NCBI GenBank assembly: GCA_035640715.1
Contig: DASQVO010000372.1
Location: forward strand, 1-26,372
Direction of reading: 5' to 3'
DNA from: DASQVO01 sp035640715
GTDB lineage: Bacteria; Actinomycetota; Actinomycetes; Streptosporangiales; Streptosporangiaceae
Length of the DNA stretch: 26,372 nucleotides
The stretch's first letter is position 1. Every line of letters starts with the position of its first letter. Below the pieces are notes generated by a model. It saw only the letters and a program-made list of their open reading frames with translations, made no database searches and was not told where the DNA came from. This document shows, in pieces, positions 8,475-15,589 of this stretch. The translations under genes were made by a program, and so were the position numbers.

Positions 8475-8908
8475 TCAGTACTTAGGCCCGACGAACTCGT
8501 CAAGGCGCGCGACGGCCTCCGGCGGGCCACCGAGATGGTGTTGCGCCGCGAGAACCGCCAGCGGACCCGAGCTGATCGAGGGCCTCGCCGCACAGGCCGA
8601 GGATGTCCCGCGATTCGTTGATGAACATATAGCGCGGGTATGCGTACCAGTGGTCGCCGTCCGCCAGCGGCCTCCGCACCCGGCTTAGGAATCGGCGCCC
8701 GTCAGAATGGAAAAGGCCTCTGCGAAGTCACCGGGATGCTGGCTGACGATGATTCGCTGCCACGGCTCCAGTTCGATCCTGCGCTTGTGCTTCTTGCCAG
8801 GGCCATGCTGCGGGAACGGGCACGCCAGTGCCGTGAACAGCTGATTACCTCGGTGCACCCTACGCGCTGTTGTGTCCCCACCTTGTTGTCAGGATGTACG
8901 GCACTTAG
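8475..8908 (-). pseudogene. Decayed LAGLIDADG-like actinobacterial protein, 5' end lost at the tRNA gene
   Basis: Read on the minus strand, protein-like pieces appear in order but in changing frames. They are AVHPDNKVGTQQRVGCTEV (from about 8902), FPQHGPGKKHKRRIELEPWQ, HWYAYPRYMFINESRDILG, VRWRFSRRNTISVARR and finally EAVARLDEFVGPKY with a stop at 8475-8477. Together they match, from memory, the second half of a family of small actinobacterial proteins of unknown function that carry LAGLIDADG-like (LxLGDG) motifs. The N-terminal half with that motif is absent: the frame meets a stop at 8909-8911, next to the tRNA end at 8913. At least four frame changes and a short deletion around 8690 show that the gene is dead. 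Family assignment rests on recall and is moderate; the pseudogene state is well supported. This element fills most of the 451-base gap between the SHMT gene and the tRNA. Confidence 0.7.
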
Positions 8909-8912
8909 TCAG

Positions 8913-8986
8913 TGCCCCGGGTGGGATTCGAACCCACACTGCATGGATTTTGAGGCCATGTGCTCTACCAGTTGGCATACCGGGGC
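8913..8986 (-). tRNA. tRNA with anticodon CAA (tRNA-Leu by anticodon), class I shape
   Basis: The minus-strand RNA folds into a cloverleaf of 74 nt. The acceptor stem is GCCCCGG / CCGGGGC, followed by A73 as discriminator and no encoded CCA. The T-arm GTGGG-TTCGAAT-CCCAC is perfect, and the D-arm pairs TGC with GCA around a loop containing GG. The anticodon loop CTCAAAA places CAA at bases 8952-8950, which reads UUG (Leu). The anticodon stem has four good pairs plus a C31-U39 mismatch; alternatively CATGG/CCATG can pair with a 9-nt loop. The variable region is only GCAGT (5 nt), whereas bacterial tRNA-Leu normally has a long variable arm. A promoter-like pair lies upstream, so the gene looks expressed. 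Confidence 0.85.
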
Positions 8987-9018
8987 CTGCAGGCCGTTCA
9001 GGGGAGCGGCCGAACCAC

Positions 9019-9047
9019 AATCTACCTGCTGCCTGTACCCTCGTCAG
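9019..9047 (-). promoter_or_regulatory. Candidate promoter of the tRNA gene
   Basis: On the minus strand CTGACG (9047-9042) and TAGATT (9024-9019) are separated by exactly 17 bases, close to the vegetative sigma consensus. Transcription would start near 9012, about 25 nt before the tRNA. It overlaps the pdtaR promoter region, so the two promoters are divergent. Confidence 0.45.
9036..9041 (+). promoter_or_regulatory. Candidate -10 element for leaderless pdtaR
   Basis: TACCCT fits the TANNNT pattern of actinobacterial -10 boxes and carries an upstream TG (positions 9034-9035). Seven bases separate it from the GTG start, the distance expected when transcription begins at the start codon. No good -35 box is visible. 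Confidence 0.4.
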
Positions 9048-9048
9048 C

Positions 9049-9660
9049 GTGAGCCAGAAGCAGCTTCGTGTCGTTATAGCCGAGGATGAGGCGCTGATCC
9101 GCCTGGACCTCAAGGAGATGCTGGAGGAAGAGGGCTACGCCGTCGTGGCCGAGGTGGGGGATGGTGAGGCCGCCGTCGAGCGGGTCAGCACCCTCCGGCC
9201 GGACCTGGCGATCCTCGATGTCAAGATGCCGGTCCTCGACGGCCTCTCGGCAGCGGAACGGATCGCGGCCGAGAGGCTGGCACCCGTCGTCATCCTGACC
9301 GCGTTCTCCCAGCGTGACCTGGTGGAGCGGGCGCGCGATGCGGGCGCCATGGCATACCTCGTCAAACCTTTCACCAAGGCTGACCTGGTGCCGGCCATCG
9401 AGATGGCCGTCAGCCGCTTCCAGGAGATCCATGCGCTCGAGTCTGAGGTCGGGAACCTGCGCGAGCGGCTTGAGGTGCGCAAGATCCTCGACCGCGCCAA
9501 GGGGCTGCTCCAAGCCCAGCATGGGCTCACTGAGCCGGAGGCGTTCCGCTGGATTCAGAAGACCTCCATGGACCGCCGGCTCACCATGCGCAAGGTCGCG
9601 GAAGCGGTGATCGAGGGAACGATATCCGCCACCCAGCAGACGGAATCGCCATCGTCCTGA
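9049..9660 (+). CDS. pdtaR: ANTAR-domain response regulator PdtaR
   Basis: This two-component response regulator acts on RNA: the ANTAR output domain binds paired hairpins and antitermination follows. The 203-residue product begins with a receiver domain (about residues 5-120) with acidic Glu12/Asp13, phospho-acceptor Asp57 in LAILDVKMP, Thr84 and Lys106 in LVKPF. A helical linker follows, then the ANTAR domain (about 125-190) with LDRAKGLLQAQHGLTEPEAF and SMDRRLTMRKVAEAVIEG, very close to mycobacterial Rv1626. The GTG at 9049 is the start that gives the usual N-terminus. No Shine-Dalgarno sequence precedes it, but TACCCT at 9036-9041 would place the transcription start at the GTG, suggesting a leaderless mRNA. 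The cognate kinase PdtaS is not in the window. From memory, the position between pyk and polA matches Mycobacterium and Streptomyces. Confidence 0.95.
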   Translation: MSQKQLRVVIAEDEALIRLDLKEMLEEEGYAVVAEVGDGEAAVERVSTLRPDLAILDVKMPVLDGLSAAERIAAERLAPVVILTAFSQRDLVERARDAGAMAYLVKPFTKADLVPAIEMAVSRFQEIHALESEVGNLRERLEVRKILDRAKGLLQAQHGLTEPEAFRWIQKTSMDRRLTMRKVAEAVIEGTISATQQTESPSS

Positions 9661-10077
9661 CGCGGCCCCGTCAGGGAATTCACCACGACGTAGGGGAGCC
9701 CGGGATGCCTTTGGTGCCGTGTCCGCCTTCCCCGGTCGGACACGTTCTCTACTTGGCACCCCGGGCTCTGCGCACCACGTTAGCGAGGTACCGCCATGCA
9801 GCGCAAAGGAGGGCCACCCCTAAGAAGACAGCTGGTCGGCGCATTGTCACCGGCTGTTTACTGCGATGGGGTACGTGTATGGCCTCTATGCCCAATTTGG
9901 TAAAGATTTGGTGACATTCCGTAACGAAATTGATTTTTTTTTTGGGCCGTGACTCCGGGGTGCCATAGCTGGCAAGCGGACACGGAGCGTAATGCCGATG
10001 GCCGATAGCCGGTGGCACTCAGCGTGCGGGCCGGTCCGGGCGCTCGCTGCCTGACTGCTTCAGCGACGGAAGACGCC
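9661..10077. other. Non-coding region between pdtaR and the thioesterase gene
   Basis: This 417-base gap between convergent genes holds no convincing gene. Its first third contains a long nested hairpin (9696-9768). Bases of about 9886-9945 are strikingly AT-rich for this genome and end in ten T residues (9934-9943). The rest, to 10077, is ordinary GC-rich sequence with no recognised signal. From memory, Streptomyces carries a branched-chain amino acid ABC transporter operon after pdtaR, so the AT-rich piece might be the relic of such a promoter; this is a guess. Confidence 0.5.
9696..9768 (+). terminator. Three-tier hairpin downstream of pdtaR
   Basis: Three stems nest in order: GAGCCCGG (9696-9703) with CCGGGCTC (9761-9768), GGTGCC (9713-9718) with GGCACC (9755-9760), and GTGTCCG (9719-9725) with CGGACAC (9737-9743). 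They are separated by internal loops and capped by an 11-nt loop. It begins 35 bases after the pdtaR stop. It may simply end pdtaR transcription, or it may be a structured 3' element; there is no U-tract. Confidence 0.6.
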
Positions 10078-10515
10078 TCACCAGGCACGTCCGCCGCCGT
10101 CCGCCGGGACGTTGTCACGGATCATGCAAGTGAGCCGGGACGTGCAGAGGCGCCGTCCCTCATCGTCAGTGATAACAATCTCATAGCTCGCAAGCGTCCG
10201 GCCGCCATGGACGAGGGTGGCAACGCCGGTCACGTCGCCCTCGCTGGCGGTCCGGTGGTGCGTCGCATTGATCTCGATGCCGACGACGGCGCGGCCCGGG
10301 CCCGCGTGCGTCATGGCCCCGAGCGAGCCCAGTGTCTCGGCGAGCACGCAGGACGCGCCACCATGCAGCAGCCCGTAGGGCTGGGTGTTGCCGGCCACGG
10401 GCATGGTTCCGGTGACGCGCTCGGCGGACAGTTCCATGATCTTGATGCCCATGCGGCTGGCCAGCGTGTCGCCATCCAGGCCGGTTCTGCCCAGATCCGG
10501 CACCTCCCGGCCCAT
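10078..10515 (-). CDS. PaaI-type hotdog-fold thioesterase
   Basis: This 145-residue single-domain hotdog protein is predicted to hydrolyse an acyl- or aryl-CoA thioester in the cytosol. The segment NTQPYGLLHGGASCVLAETLGSLGA (about residues 42-66) is the family signature: HGG starts the hot-dog helix and Glu60 sits at the usual catalytic position. VVGIEINATHHRTASEGDVTGVATLVHGGRT continues the sheet in the manner of PaaI and entH-like thioesterases. ATG at 10515 has GGAGG six bases upstream, which supports this start over an internal ATG. The physiological substrate is unknown. It stands alone, divergent from the aldose epimerase gene and convergent with pdtaR. Confidence 0.88.
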   Translation of the reverse strand: MGREVPDLGRTGLDGDTLASRMGIKIMELSAERVTGTMPVAGNTQPYGLLHGGASCVLAETLGSLGAMTHAGPGRAVVGIEINATHHRTASEGDVTGVATLVHGGRTLASYEIVITDDEGRRLCTSRLTCMIRDNVPADGGGRAW

Positions 10516-10719
10516 TCCCGACCTCCACTGTCCCGACTCGGCTGAATGTCAGGCACTAGGTTGCCATGCTGGTGACAAGCCAGTTGCGTTAGGGGCGGCC
10601 GGAGGCGCAACGGGACCAGGACGGGCTTCTCCCGCGCGTGTCACTAACTGTGCGTGTCTGATGTCCCATGGTGCGGACCGGGATGAAGGGTCACGCCACC
10701 GTGGCGGGTTCCTATGGCG

Positions 10720-10741
10720 TTTCGCATTTTCCTGTGCGAAA
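10720..10741. repeat. Inverted repeat TTTCGCA-N8-TGCGAAA
   Basis: Perfect 7-bp arms are separated by 8 bases, 16 bases upstream of the LacI-type operator. It could be a second regulator site or a hairpin at the end of an upstream transcript. Confidence 0.55.
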
Positions 10742-10757
10742 GGCGTGACTTTTGTGA

Positions 10758-10771
10758 TGTTAGCGCTCACA
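10758..10771. promoter_or_regulatory. Candidate LacI-family operator upstream of the aldose epimerase
   Basis: TGTTAGCGCTCACA is a 14-bp pseudopalindrome centred on AGCGCT with a central CG, the hallmark of LacI/GalR-family operators that control sugar genes. Twelve of fourteen positions are symmetric. It lies 58 bases before the proposed TTG start. No LacI-family gene is in the window, so the regulator would act from elsewhere. Confidence 0.55.
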
Positions 10772-10828
10772 ATGCCTCTTGGGATCGGCCCACGCCGTAT
10801 CTCGGGAACCCAACGAAGGGAGCCTTCA

Positions 10829-12226
10829 TTGTCTGACGAAAAGGGACGCCGGAGATTCTGGCGTCGGACGCGGGCCAGCGCAGTGTCAGCCATCGCCGTG
10901 GCCGCGGCGGCCGCGGGAGCGTTCGGCGCGACGGCGGCCTCCGCGTCGCCCGCCAGGTCCGCGGGTACGTCCGCCAGGGCCGCGGATGCGTGCAGCCCAA
11001 GTGTCAGCTCGCCAGAGCCTTTCGGCAGCGCGTTCGACACCTACGCGCAGAAGAACCTGCCCGTTTACCGGTACACGCTCAGCAACTGCACCGGCATGAG
11101 CGTCAAGATCCTCACCTACGGTGGCATCGTCCAGGAGATCAACGTGCCTGGCCGCCACGGCGACCCCGCCGACGTGGTCCTCGGGTTCAAGTCGCTCGCG
11201 GACTACGTACAGTACGACAGCCCGCCGGTGACCGCGAACGGCGGCCCGTACTTCGGTGAGACCGTCGGCCGGTACGCCAACCGCATCGCCAAGGGCACGT
11301 TCCAGCTGAACGGTAAGACGTACACGCTGCCGATCAACAACGGCGTGAACAGCCTGCACGGCGGCCTGGTCGGCTTCGGTAACCACGTCTGGCAGTCGCA
11401 GGCAGTGCAAACCAAGAGCTACGCCGGGGTGCAGCTCACGCTGGTCAGCCCGAACGGCGACCAGAGCTACCCCGCCGGGTCCCCCGGCTGCCCCAACGGC
11501 TGCACCGGCTACCCGGCCCAGCTCGAGGTGACCGTCACCTACACCCTCAACGACGACGGCCAGCTCGGCATCCACTACACGGCGAAGAACGAGTCGCCGA
11601 ACCTGGCCACCGTCCTGAACTTGACGAACCACAGCTACTTCAACCTGGCCGGCGAGAGCTCGCCCGCGGGCTCGGCCTACAGCCAGGAAGTCCAGATCAA
11701 CGCCGACAGCTACTCGCCGACCGACACCACCCAGATCCCGCTTCCGCTCAAGAACGGGGTCCCGGTCGCTGGCACGCCGTTCGACTTCCGCGCGCCGCAC
11801 ACGATCGGCTCCCGCATCGACGACGTGAGCGCGCCTGACAACGTCCCGGCGAGCTTCAACAAGGCCACCGGAGGCGAGAGCCAGCTGCTCATCGCCCAGG
11901 GCTACGACCACAACTGGATCCTGAACCCGCAGAGCCCTGCCACCACCGGCCCGGACGGACTCAACCTCGCCGCCCGCGCCTGGGACCCGGCCAGCGGCCG
12001 TGAGCTGACCGTCTGGACCGACCAGCCGGGCGTGCAGTTCTACAGCGGCAACTTCCTCAACGGAACGCTGGTGGGCATCAGCGGCCACACCTACCGGCAG
12101 GGCGCCGGCTACACGTTCGAGACCCAGCATTTCCCGAACTCGCCGAACGAGCCCGATTTCCTGAGCACCGTGCTCAACCCTGGCAAGACCTTCAACTCAA
12201 CGACGATCTTCCAGTTCTCCTCCTGA
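10829..12226 (+). CDS. Secreted aldose 1-epimerase (galactose mutarotase family)
   Basis: This enzyme is predicted to interconvert the alpha and beta anomers of an aldose outside the cell. I chose the TTG at 10829 because GAAGGGAG lies 6 bases upstream and it directly precedes a signal peptide. GRRRFWRR (residues 6-13) resembles a twin-arginine motif, a hydrophobic alanine-rich stretch covers about 18-36, and cleavage is likely after ASA at 37-39. The mature domain (about residue 68 to the end) has VGRYANRIAKG, His177 in NSLHGG, His268 in LNLTNHSYFNL, Asp360 in GYDHNW and catalytic Glu431 in YTFETQHFPNSPNEP, all as in GalM. The 465-residue length is normal for secreted actinobacterial forms, which are longer than cytosolic GalM. 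A LacI-type operator upstream suggests induction by a plant-derived sugar such as arabinose, xylose or galactose. A strong terminator follows. It appears monocistronic. Confidence 0.92.
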   Translation: MSDEKGRRRFWRRTRASAVSAIAVAAAAAGAFGATAASASPARSAGTSARAADACSPSVSSPEPFGSAFDTYAQKNLPVYRYTLSNCTGMSVKILTYGGIVQEINVPGRHGDPADVVLGFKSLADYVQYDSPPVTANGGPYFGETVGRYANRIAKGTFQLNGKTYTLPINNGVNSLHGGLVGFGNHVWQSQAVQTKSYAGVQLTLVSPNGDQSYPAGSPGCPNGCTGYPAQLEVTVTYTLNDDGQLGIHYTAKNESPNLATVLNLTNHSYFNLAGESSPAGSAYSQEVQINADSYSPTDTTQIPLPLKNGVPVAGTPFDFRAPHTIGSRIDDVSAPDNVPASFNKATGGESQLLIAQGYDHNWILNPQSPATTGPDGLNLAARAWDPASGRELTVWTDQPGVQFYSGNFLNGTLVGISGHTYRQGAGYTFETQHFPNSPNEPDFLSTVLNPGKTFNSTTIFQFSS

Positions 12227-12239
12227 GAGGGGCGTCCGT

Positions 12240-12269
12240 GTGGCCCGGCGGCGCATGCCGCCGGGCCAC
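12240..12269 (+). terminator. Intrinsic terminator after the aldose epimerase gene
   Basis: A perfect 13-bp stem, GTGGCCCGGCGGC (12240-12252) against GCCGCCGGGCCAC (12257-12269), has a GCAT loop. It starts 14 bases after the stop codon and is followed by a short pyrimidine run, TCTTC. Confidence 0.85.
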
Positions 12270-12476
12270 TCTTCATGATCGCGGGCCGTTTCCCGCCGTA
12301 TTCGCGGCTTTGACCCACGATCGCGGAATTAGGCGGGGCGGGGAGTGTCATCACGTTGTCGTTCGGTGATGATCTTTGCCGCGATGCTGCCGGAAGCGGG
12401 ATGCACCGGGGCAAGTGCGGGACGCGGTTCTGCGGCACGCCGCCATAGCAGAGCCAGGTGACCATAGGATTTCATC

Positions 12477-15347
12477 GTGGCGACGAAGAACACGGCCGCC
12501 CCGGGCCGGTCGGCCCGGGGCAACGCCCGCGAGAAGCCAGGCCAGGGCACGCCAGCCGGGGAAAAGCAGGCCGACGGCAAGCCGGGCACGGGCGGCGGCC
12601 GGCTGCTGCTGCTTGACGGGCATTCGCTGGCCTACCGGGCGTTCTTCGCGCTGCCTGCGGAGAACTTCTCGACGACCACGGGCCAGCCGACCAACGCCGT
12701 CTACGGGTTCACCGCCATGCTGATCAATGTGCTGCGCGATGAGCAGCCCACGCACGTGGCGGTGGCGTTCGACCGCAGCGAGCCAACGTTCCGGCACGAA
12801 CAATACGTCGAGTACAAGGCGAACCGGCGGGAGACCCCGGCCGACTTCCGCAGCCAGCTCAGCCTCATCTTCGAGGTCCTGGACGCGCTCGGCATCCGGC
12901 GGCTGTCGGCGCCCGGCTACGAGGCCGACGACATCATCGCCACGCTTGCCACCCGCGCCGAGGACGAGGGCATGGACGTGCTGATCGTCACGGGCGACCG
13001 GGACGTGCTCCAGCTCGTGGACGATCATGTGACCGTGCTGATGACCCGCCGGGGGATCACCGAGATGTCCCGGTTCACCCCCGAGGCCGTCGAGGAGAAG
13101 TACGGCCTCACCCCACAGCAGTACCCGGATTTCGCGGCCATCCGCGGCGACCCGAGCGACAACCTGCCCGGCATCCCCGGCGTGGGCGAGAAGACCGCGA
13201 CGAAGTGGGTCACCGAGTTCGGCTCGCTCGAGCAGCTCGTCAACCGGGTCGATGAGGTCAAGAGCAAGGCCGGCGACGCGCTGCGGGCCCATCTGGGCGA
13301 TGTGCTGCGGAACCGGCAGATGACCGCGCTGGTCCGGGACATGCCGCTGGAGATCATCGGCGCTGGGCCGCACGAGCTCGCGCCCACCGCCTGGGACCGG
13401 GAGCAGATTCACCAGCTCTTCGACACCCTGCAATTCCGGGTGCTGCGCGATCGGCTTTACTCGACGCTGCCCGAGGGGATCTGCGGCGCCGGCGGGGGCG
13501 GCTCCGCGGCCGCCCCGGCTGAGGGGTTCGAGGTCGAGGTGACGCTGCTCGGCCCCGACGAGGTCCCCGAGTGGCTGGCCGCTCATGCCGGGCAGCGCGA
13601 GAAGGCCGACGTGGAGACCGGCCAGGCTGACGAGGATCAAATACCGAACGGACGTACCGGAATCGCCGTCACCGGCACCTGGGGGCGCGGCACGGGGACG
13701 CTGAGCGGCATCGCGCTGGCCGCTCCCGACGGTCATGGCGCCTACATCGACCCGACCGCGCTGACCGAGGCTGATGAGCAGGCGCTCGCGGGCTGGCTCG
13801 CTGACGCGTCCGTGCCGAAGGTTATGCACGACGCCAAGGGCCCCATGCACGCCTTCGCCGCGCACGGCATGGAGCTGGCCGGGCTGACCAGTGACACTGC
13901 GCTAGCCGCCTACCTGGCGCTGCCCGGTCAGCGTTCGTTCGACCTGGCCGACCTGACGCTCCGCTACCTGGGCAAGGAGCTGCGCGACGACTCCGGCGCC
14001 CCCGGGCAGCTCACCCTCGACGGTTCCGGCGAGGAAGAAGCCGCGGCGAACCTCGTGCTGCATGCCCGCGCGACGGCGGAGCTGGCGGATGCGCTCGACG
14101 CCGACCTCGAGCGGCGCGGCGCGGTCAGGCTGCTGCACGAGCTGGAGCTGCCGCTCGTCGGCGTGCTCGCCCAGATGGAGCGGACCGGGATTGCCGCCGA
14201 CACCAACCATCTGGCGGACATGTCGGCGTCCCTGCATGGCGAGGTGAAGGCCGCCGAGCAGGCCGCGTTCGCGGTCACCGGGCACGAGTTCAACCTGGGG
14301 TCACCCAAGCAGCTGCAGGAGGTGCTGTTCACCGAGCTGGGCCTGCCGAAGACCAAGCGCATCAAGACCGGCTACACCACCGACTCCGATGCCCTGACCG
14401 GGCTGCTGGCCCAGACCGGTCACCCGGTGCTGGAGCACCTGCTCCGGCACCGGGACGTCGCCAAGCTGAAGAGCATTGTCGACTCGCTGATCCCGATGGC
14501 GGGCGAGGATGGCCGGATCCACACGACGTTCAATCAGATGATCGCCGCGACCGGCCGCCTGTCCTCGACCGACCCGAACCTGCAGAACATCCCGATCCGC
14601 ACCGAGGAGGGCCGCCGGATCCGGCGCGCGTTCATCGTCGGCGACGGCTATGACTGCCTGCTGACCGCGGACTACAGCCAGATCGAGCTGCGGATCATGG
14701 CGCACCTGTCCGGTGACGAGGCGCTGATCGCCGCGTTCGAGTCCGGGCATGACTTCCACGCGGCCACCGCGTCCCGGGTGTTCGGCGTGCCGCCGGAGGA
14801 GATCAACGGCGATATGCGGAACCGGATCAAGGTCATGAACTATGGGCTCGCCTACGGCCTGTCCGCCTTCGGCCTCTCCCAGCAGCTGCGCATCCCCGCC
14901 GATGAGGCGCGCGGGCTCATGGAGGGGTACTTCAAGGAGTTCGGCGGGGTCCGGGACTACCTGCAGGAGGTCGTCGCACGCGCGCGGCAGGACGGCTACA
15001 CGGAGACCATGCTCGGCCGGCGCCGCTACCTGCCAGACCTCACCTCCGACAACAGGCAGCGCAGGGAGATGGCTGAGCGGATGGCGCTCAATGCCCCGAT
15101 CCAGGGCTCCGCCGCGGACATCATCAAGGTGGCGATGCTGGCGGTCGACCGGCGGATCCGCGAGCGGGGCCTGGCGTCACGGATGCTGCTCCAGGTCCAC
15201 GACGAGCTGATCTTCGAGGTCGCGCCGGGAGAGTACGACGCGCTGCGGGATCTCGTCTGCACGGAAATGGCCGCGGCCGCCGAGCTGCGGGTGCCGCTGG
15301 AGGTCTCGGTGGGCTCCGGGCATAGCTGGTGGGATGCCGCGCACTGA
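12477..15347 (+). CDS. polA: DNA polymerase I
   Basis: The enzyme fills gaps and removes RNA primers during replication and repair. The 956-residue product starts at GTG 12477 (AGGA upstream) with a low-complexity tail of about 40 residues. Next comes a 5'-nuclease domain: LLLLDGHSLAYRAFF, GYEADDIIATLA, VTGDRDVLQLVD, and the helix-hairpin-helix GDPSDNLPGIPGVGEKTA. The middle 3'-5' exonuclease-like domain lacks the catalytic Asp-x-Glu: around residues 396-402 it reads IAVTGTW, so proofreading is probably absent, as in other actinobacteria. The polymerase domain has motif A (Asp732 in DYSQIELR), the O helix (RNRIKVMNYGLAYG with Lys785 and Tyr789) and motif C (VHDEL, Asp909-Glu910). Tyr rather than Phe at 789 is known from Mycobacterium tuberculosis PolA, where it allows dideoxynucleotide use. 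It precedes rpsA, as in related genomes. Confidence 0.98.
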   Translation: MATKNTAAPGRSARGNAREKPGQGTPAGEKQADGKPGTGGGRLLLLDGHSLAYRAFFALPAENFSTTTGQPTNAVYGFTAMLINVLRDEQPTHVAVAFDRSEPTFRHEQYVEYKANRRETPADFRSQLSLIFEVLDALGIRRLSAPGYEADDIIATLATRAEDEGMDVLIVTGDRDVLQLVDDHVTVLMTRRGITEMSRFTPEAVEEKYGLTPQQYPDFAAIRGDPSDNLPGIPGVGEKTATKWVTEFGSLEQLVNRVDEVKSKAGDALRAHLGDVLRNRQMTALVRDMPLEIIGAGPHELAPTAWDREQIHQLFDTLQFRVLRDRLYSTLPEGICGAGGGGSAAAPAEGFEVEVTLLGPDEVPEWLAAHAGQREKADVETGQADEDQIPNGRTGIAVTGTWGRGTGTLSGIALAAPDGHGAYIDPTALTEADEQALAGWLADASVPKVMHDAKGPMHAFAAHGMELAGLTSDTALAAYLALPGQRSFDLADLTLRYLGKELRDDSGAPGQLTLDGSGEEEAAANLVLHARATAELADALDADLERRGAVRLLHELELPLVGVLAQMERTGIAADTNHLADMSASLHGEVKAAEQAAFAVTGHEFNLGSPKQLQEVLFTELGLPKTKRIKTGYTTDSDALTGLLAQTGHPVLEHLLRHRDVAKLKSIVDSLIPMAGEDGRIHTTFNQMIAATGRLSSTDPNLQNIPIRTEEGRRIRRAFIVGDGYDCLLTADYSQIELRIMAHLSGDEALIAAFESGHDFHAATASRVFGVPPEEINGDMRNRIKVMNYGLAYGLSAFGLSQQLRIPADEARGLMEGYFKEFGGVRDYLQEVVARARQDGYTETMLGRRRYLPDLTSDNRQRREMAERMALNAPIQGSAADIIKVAMLAVDRRIRERGLASRMLLQVHDELIFEVAPGEYDALRDLVCTEMAAAAELRVPLEVSVGSGHSWWDAAH

Positions 15348-15379
15348 GCGGAGCGCCGCCGCCGTGCGGTAGGCTCCGA

Positions 15380-15408
15380 TTGACCCGCCGTCATTGCTCT
15401 CATATTCT
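15380..15408 (+). promoter_or_regulatory. Promoter of rpsA
   Basis: TTGACC (15380-15385) and TATTCT (15403-15408) are separated by exactly 17 bases, a strong match to the vegetative sigma factor consensus. Transcription would begin near 15415, leaving a leader of about 175 nt before rpsA. The leader has several short GC palindromes (such as CCGGTACCGG) but no riboswitch that I recognise. Confidence 0.7.
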
Positions 15409-15589
15409 GAACGCTGCGCTGCGTCCTCGTGTGGTCCGTCTGTCACTTGACCTCACCGGCGGCCATCGGCCGTTCCTCGGGTCGGCCTTGGCCGGTACCG
15501 GCTGGTTTCGCGATTCCTGGTCCCTCTGGCGGGTACATGAGTAGCAGTGCGCCCTTATAACCCTGTCCGCATCCGGAGCCAACCCACAC

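Larger units (their letters stand above)
10516..10828. other. Divergent intergenic region, thioesterase / aldose epimerase
   Basis: The 313-base region has no gene. The half near the epimerase carries two dyad symmetries: TTTCGCA/TGCGAAA (10720-10741) and the LacI-type site at 10758-10771. A short GC hairpin, CGCCAC/GTGGCG, lies near 10693-10706. No clear -35/-10 pair was identified for either gene. Confidence 0.5.

Noticed and set aside
6932..8593. Long minus-strand open frame opposite the SHMT gene
   Set aside because: It mirrors the SHMT codons; only its first residues (8530-8593) are meaningful, as part of the decayed LAGLIDADG-like gene.
8872..9048. Extension of the pdtaR frame upstream through the tRNA region
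   Set aside because: The frame is open only because it crosses the tRNA on the opposite strand; the conserved receiver domain begins just after GTG 9049.
9761..9850. Small minus-strand peptide of about 31 residues (MRRPAVFLGVALLCAAW...)
   Set aside because: It has one hydrophobic stretch but only a weak ribosome binding site, and its end lies in the hairpin downstream of pdtaR; not enough support.
12351..13865. Minus-strand frame of 504 codons over the polA start
   Set aside because: Antisense to the 5'-nuclease domain; the composition is that of a shadow frame.
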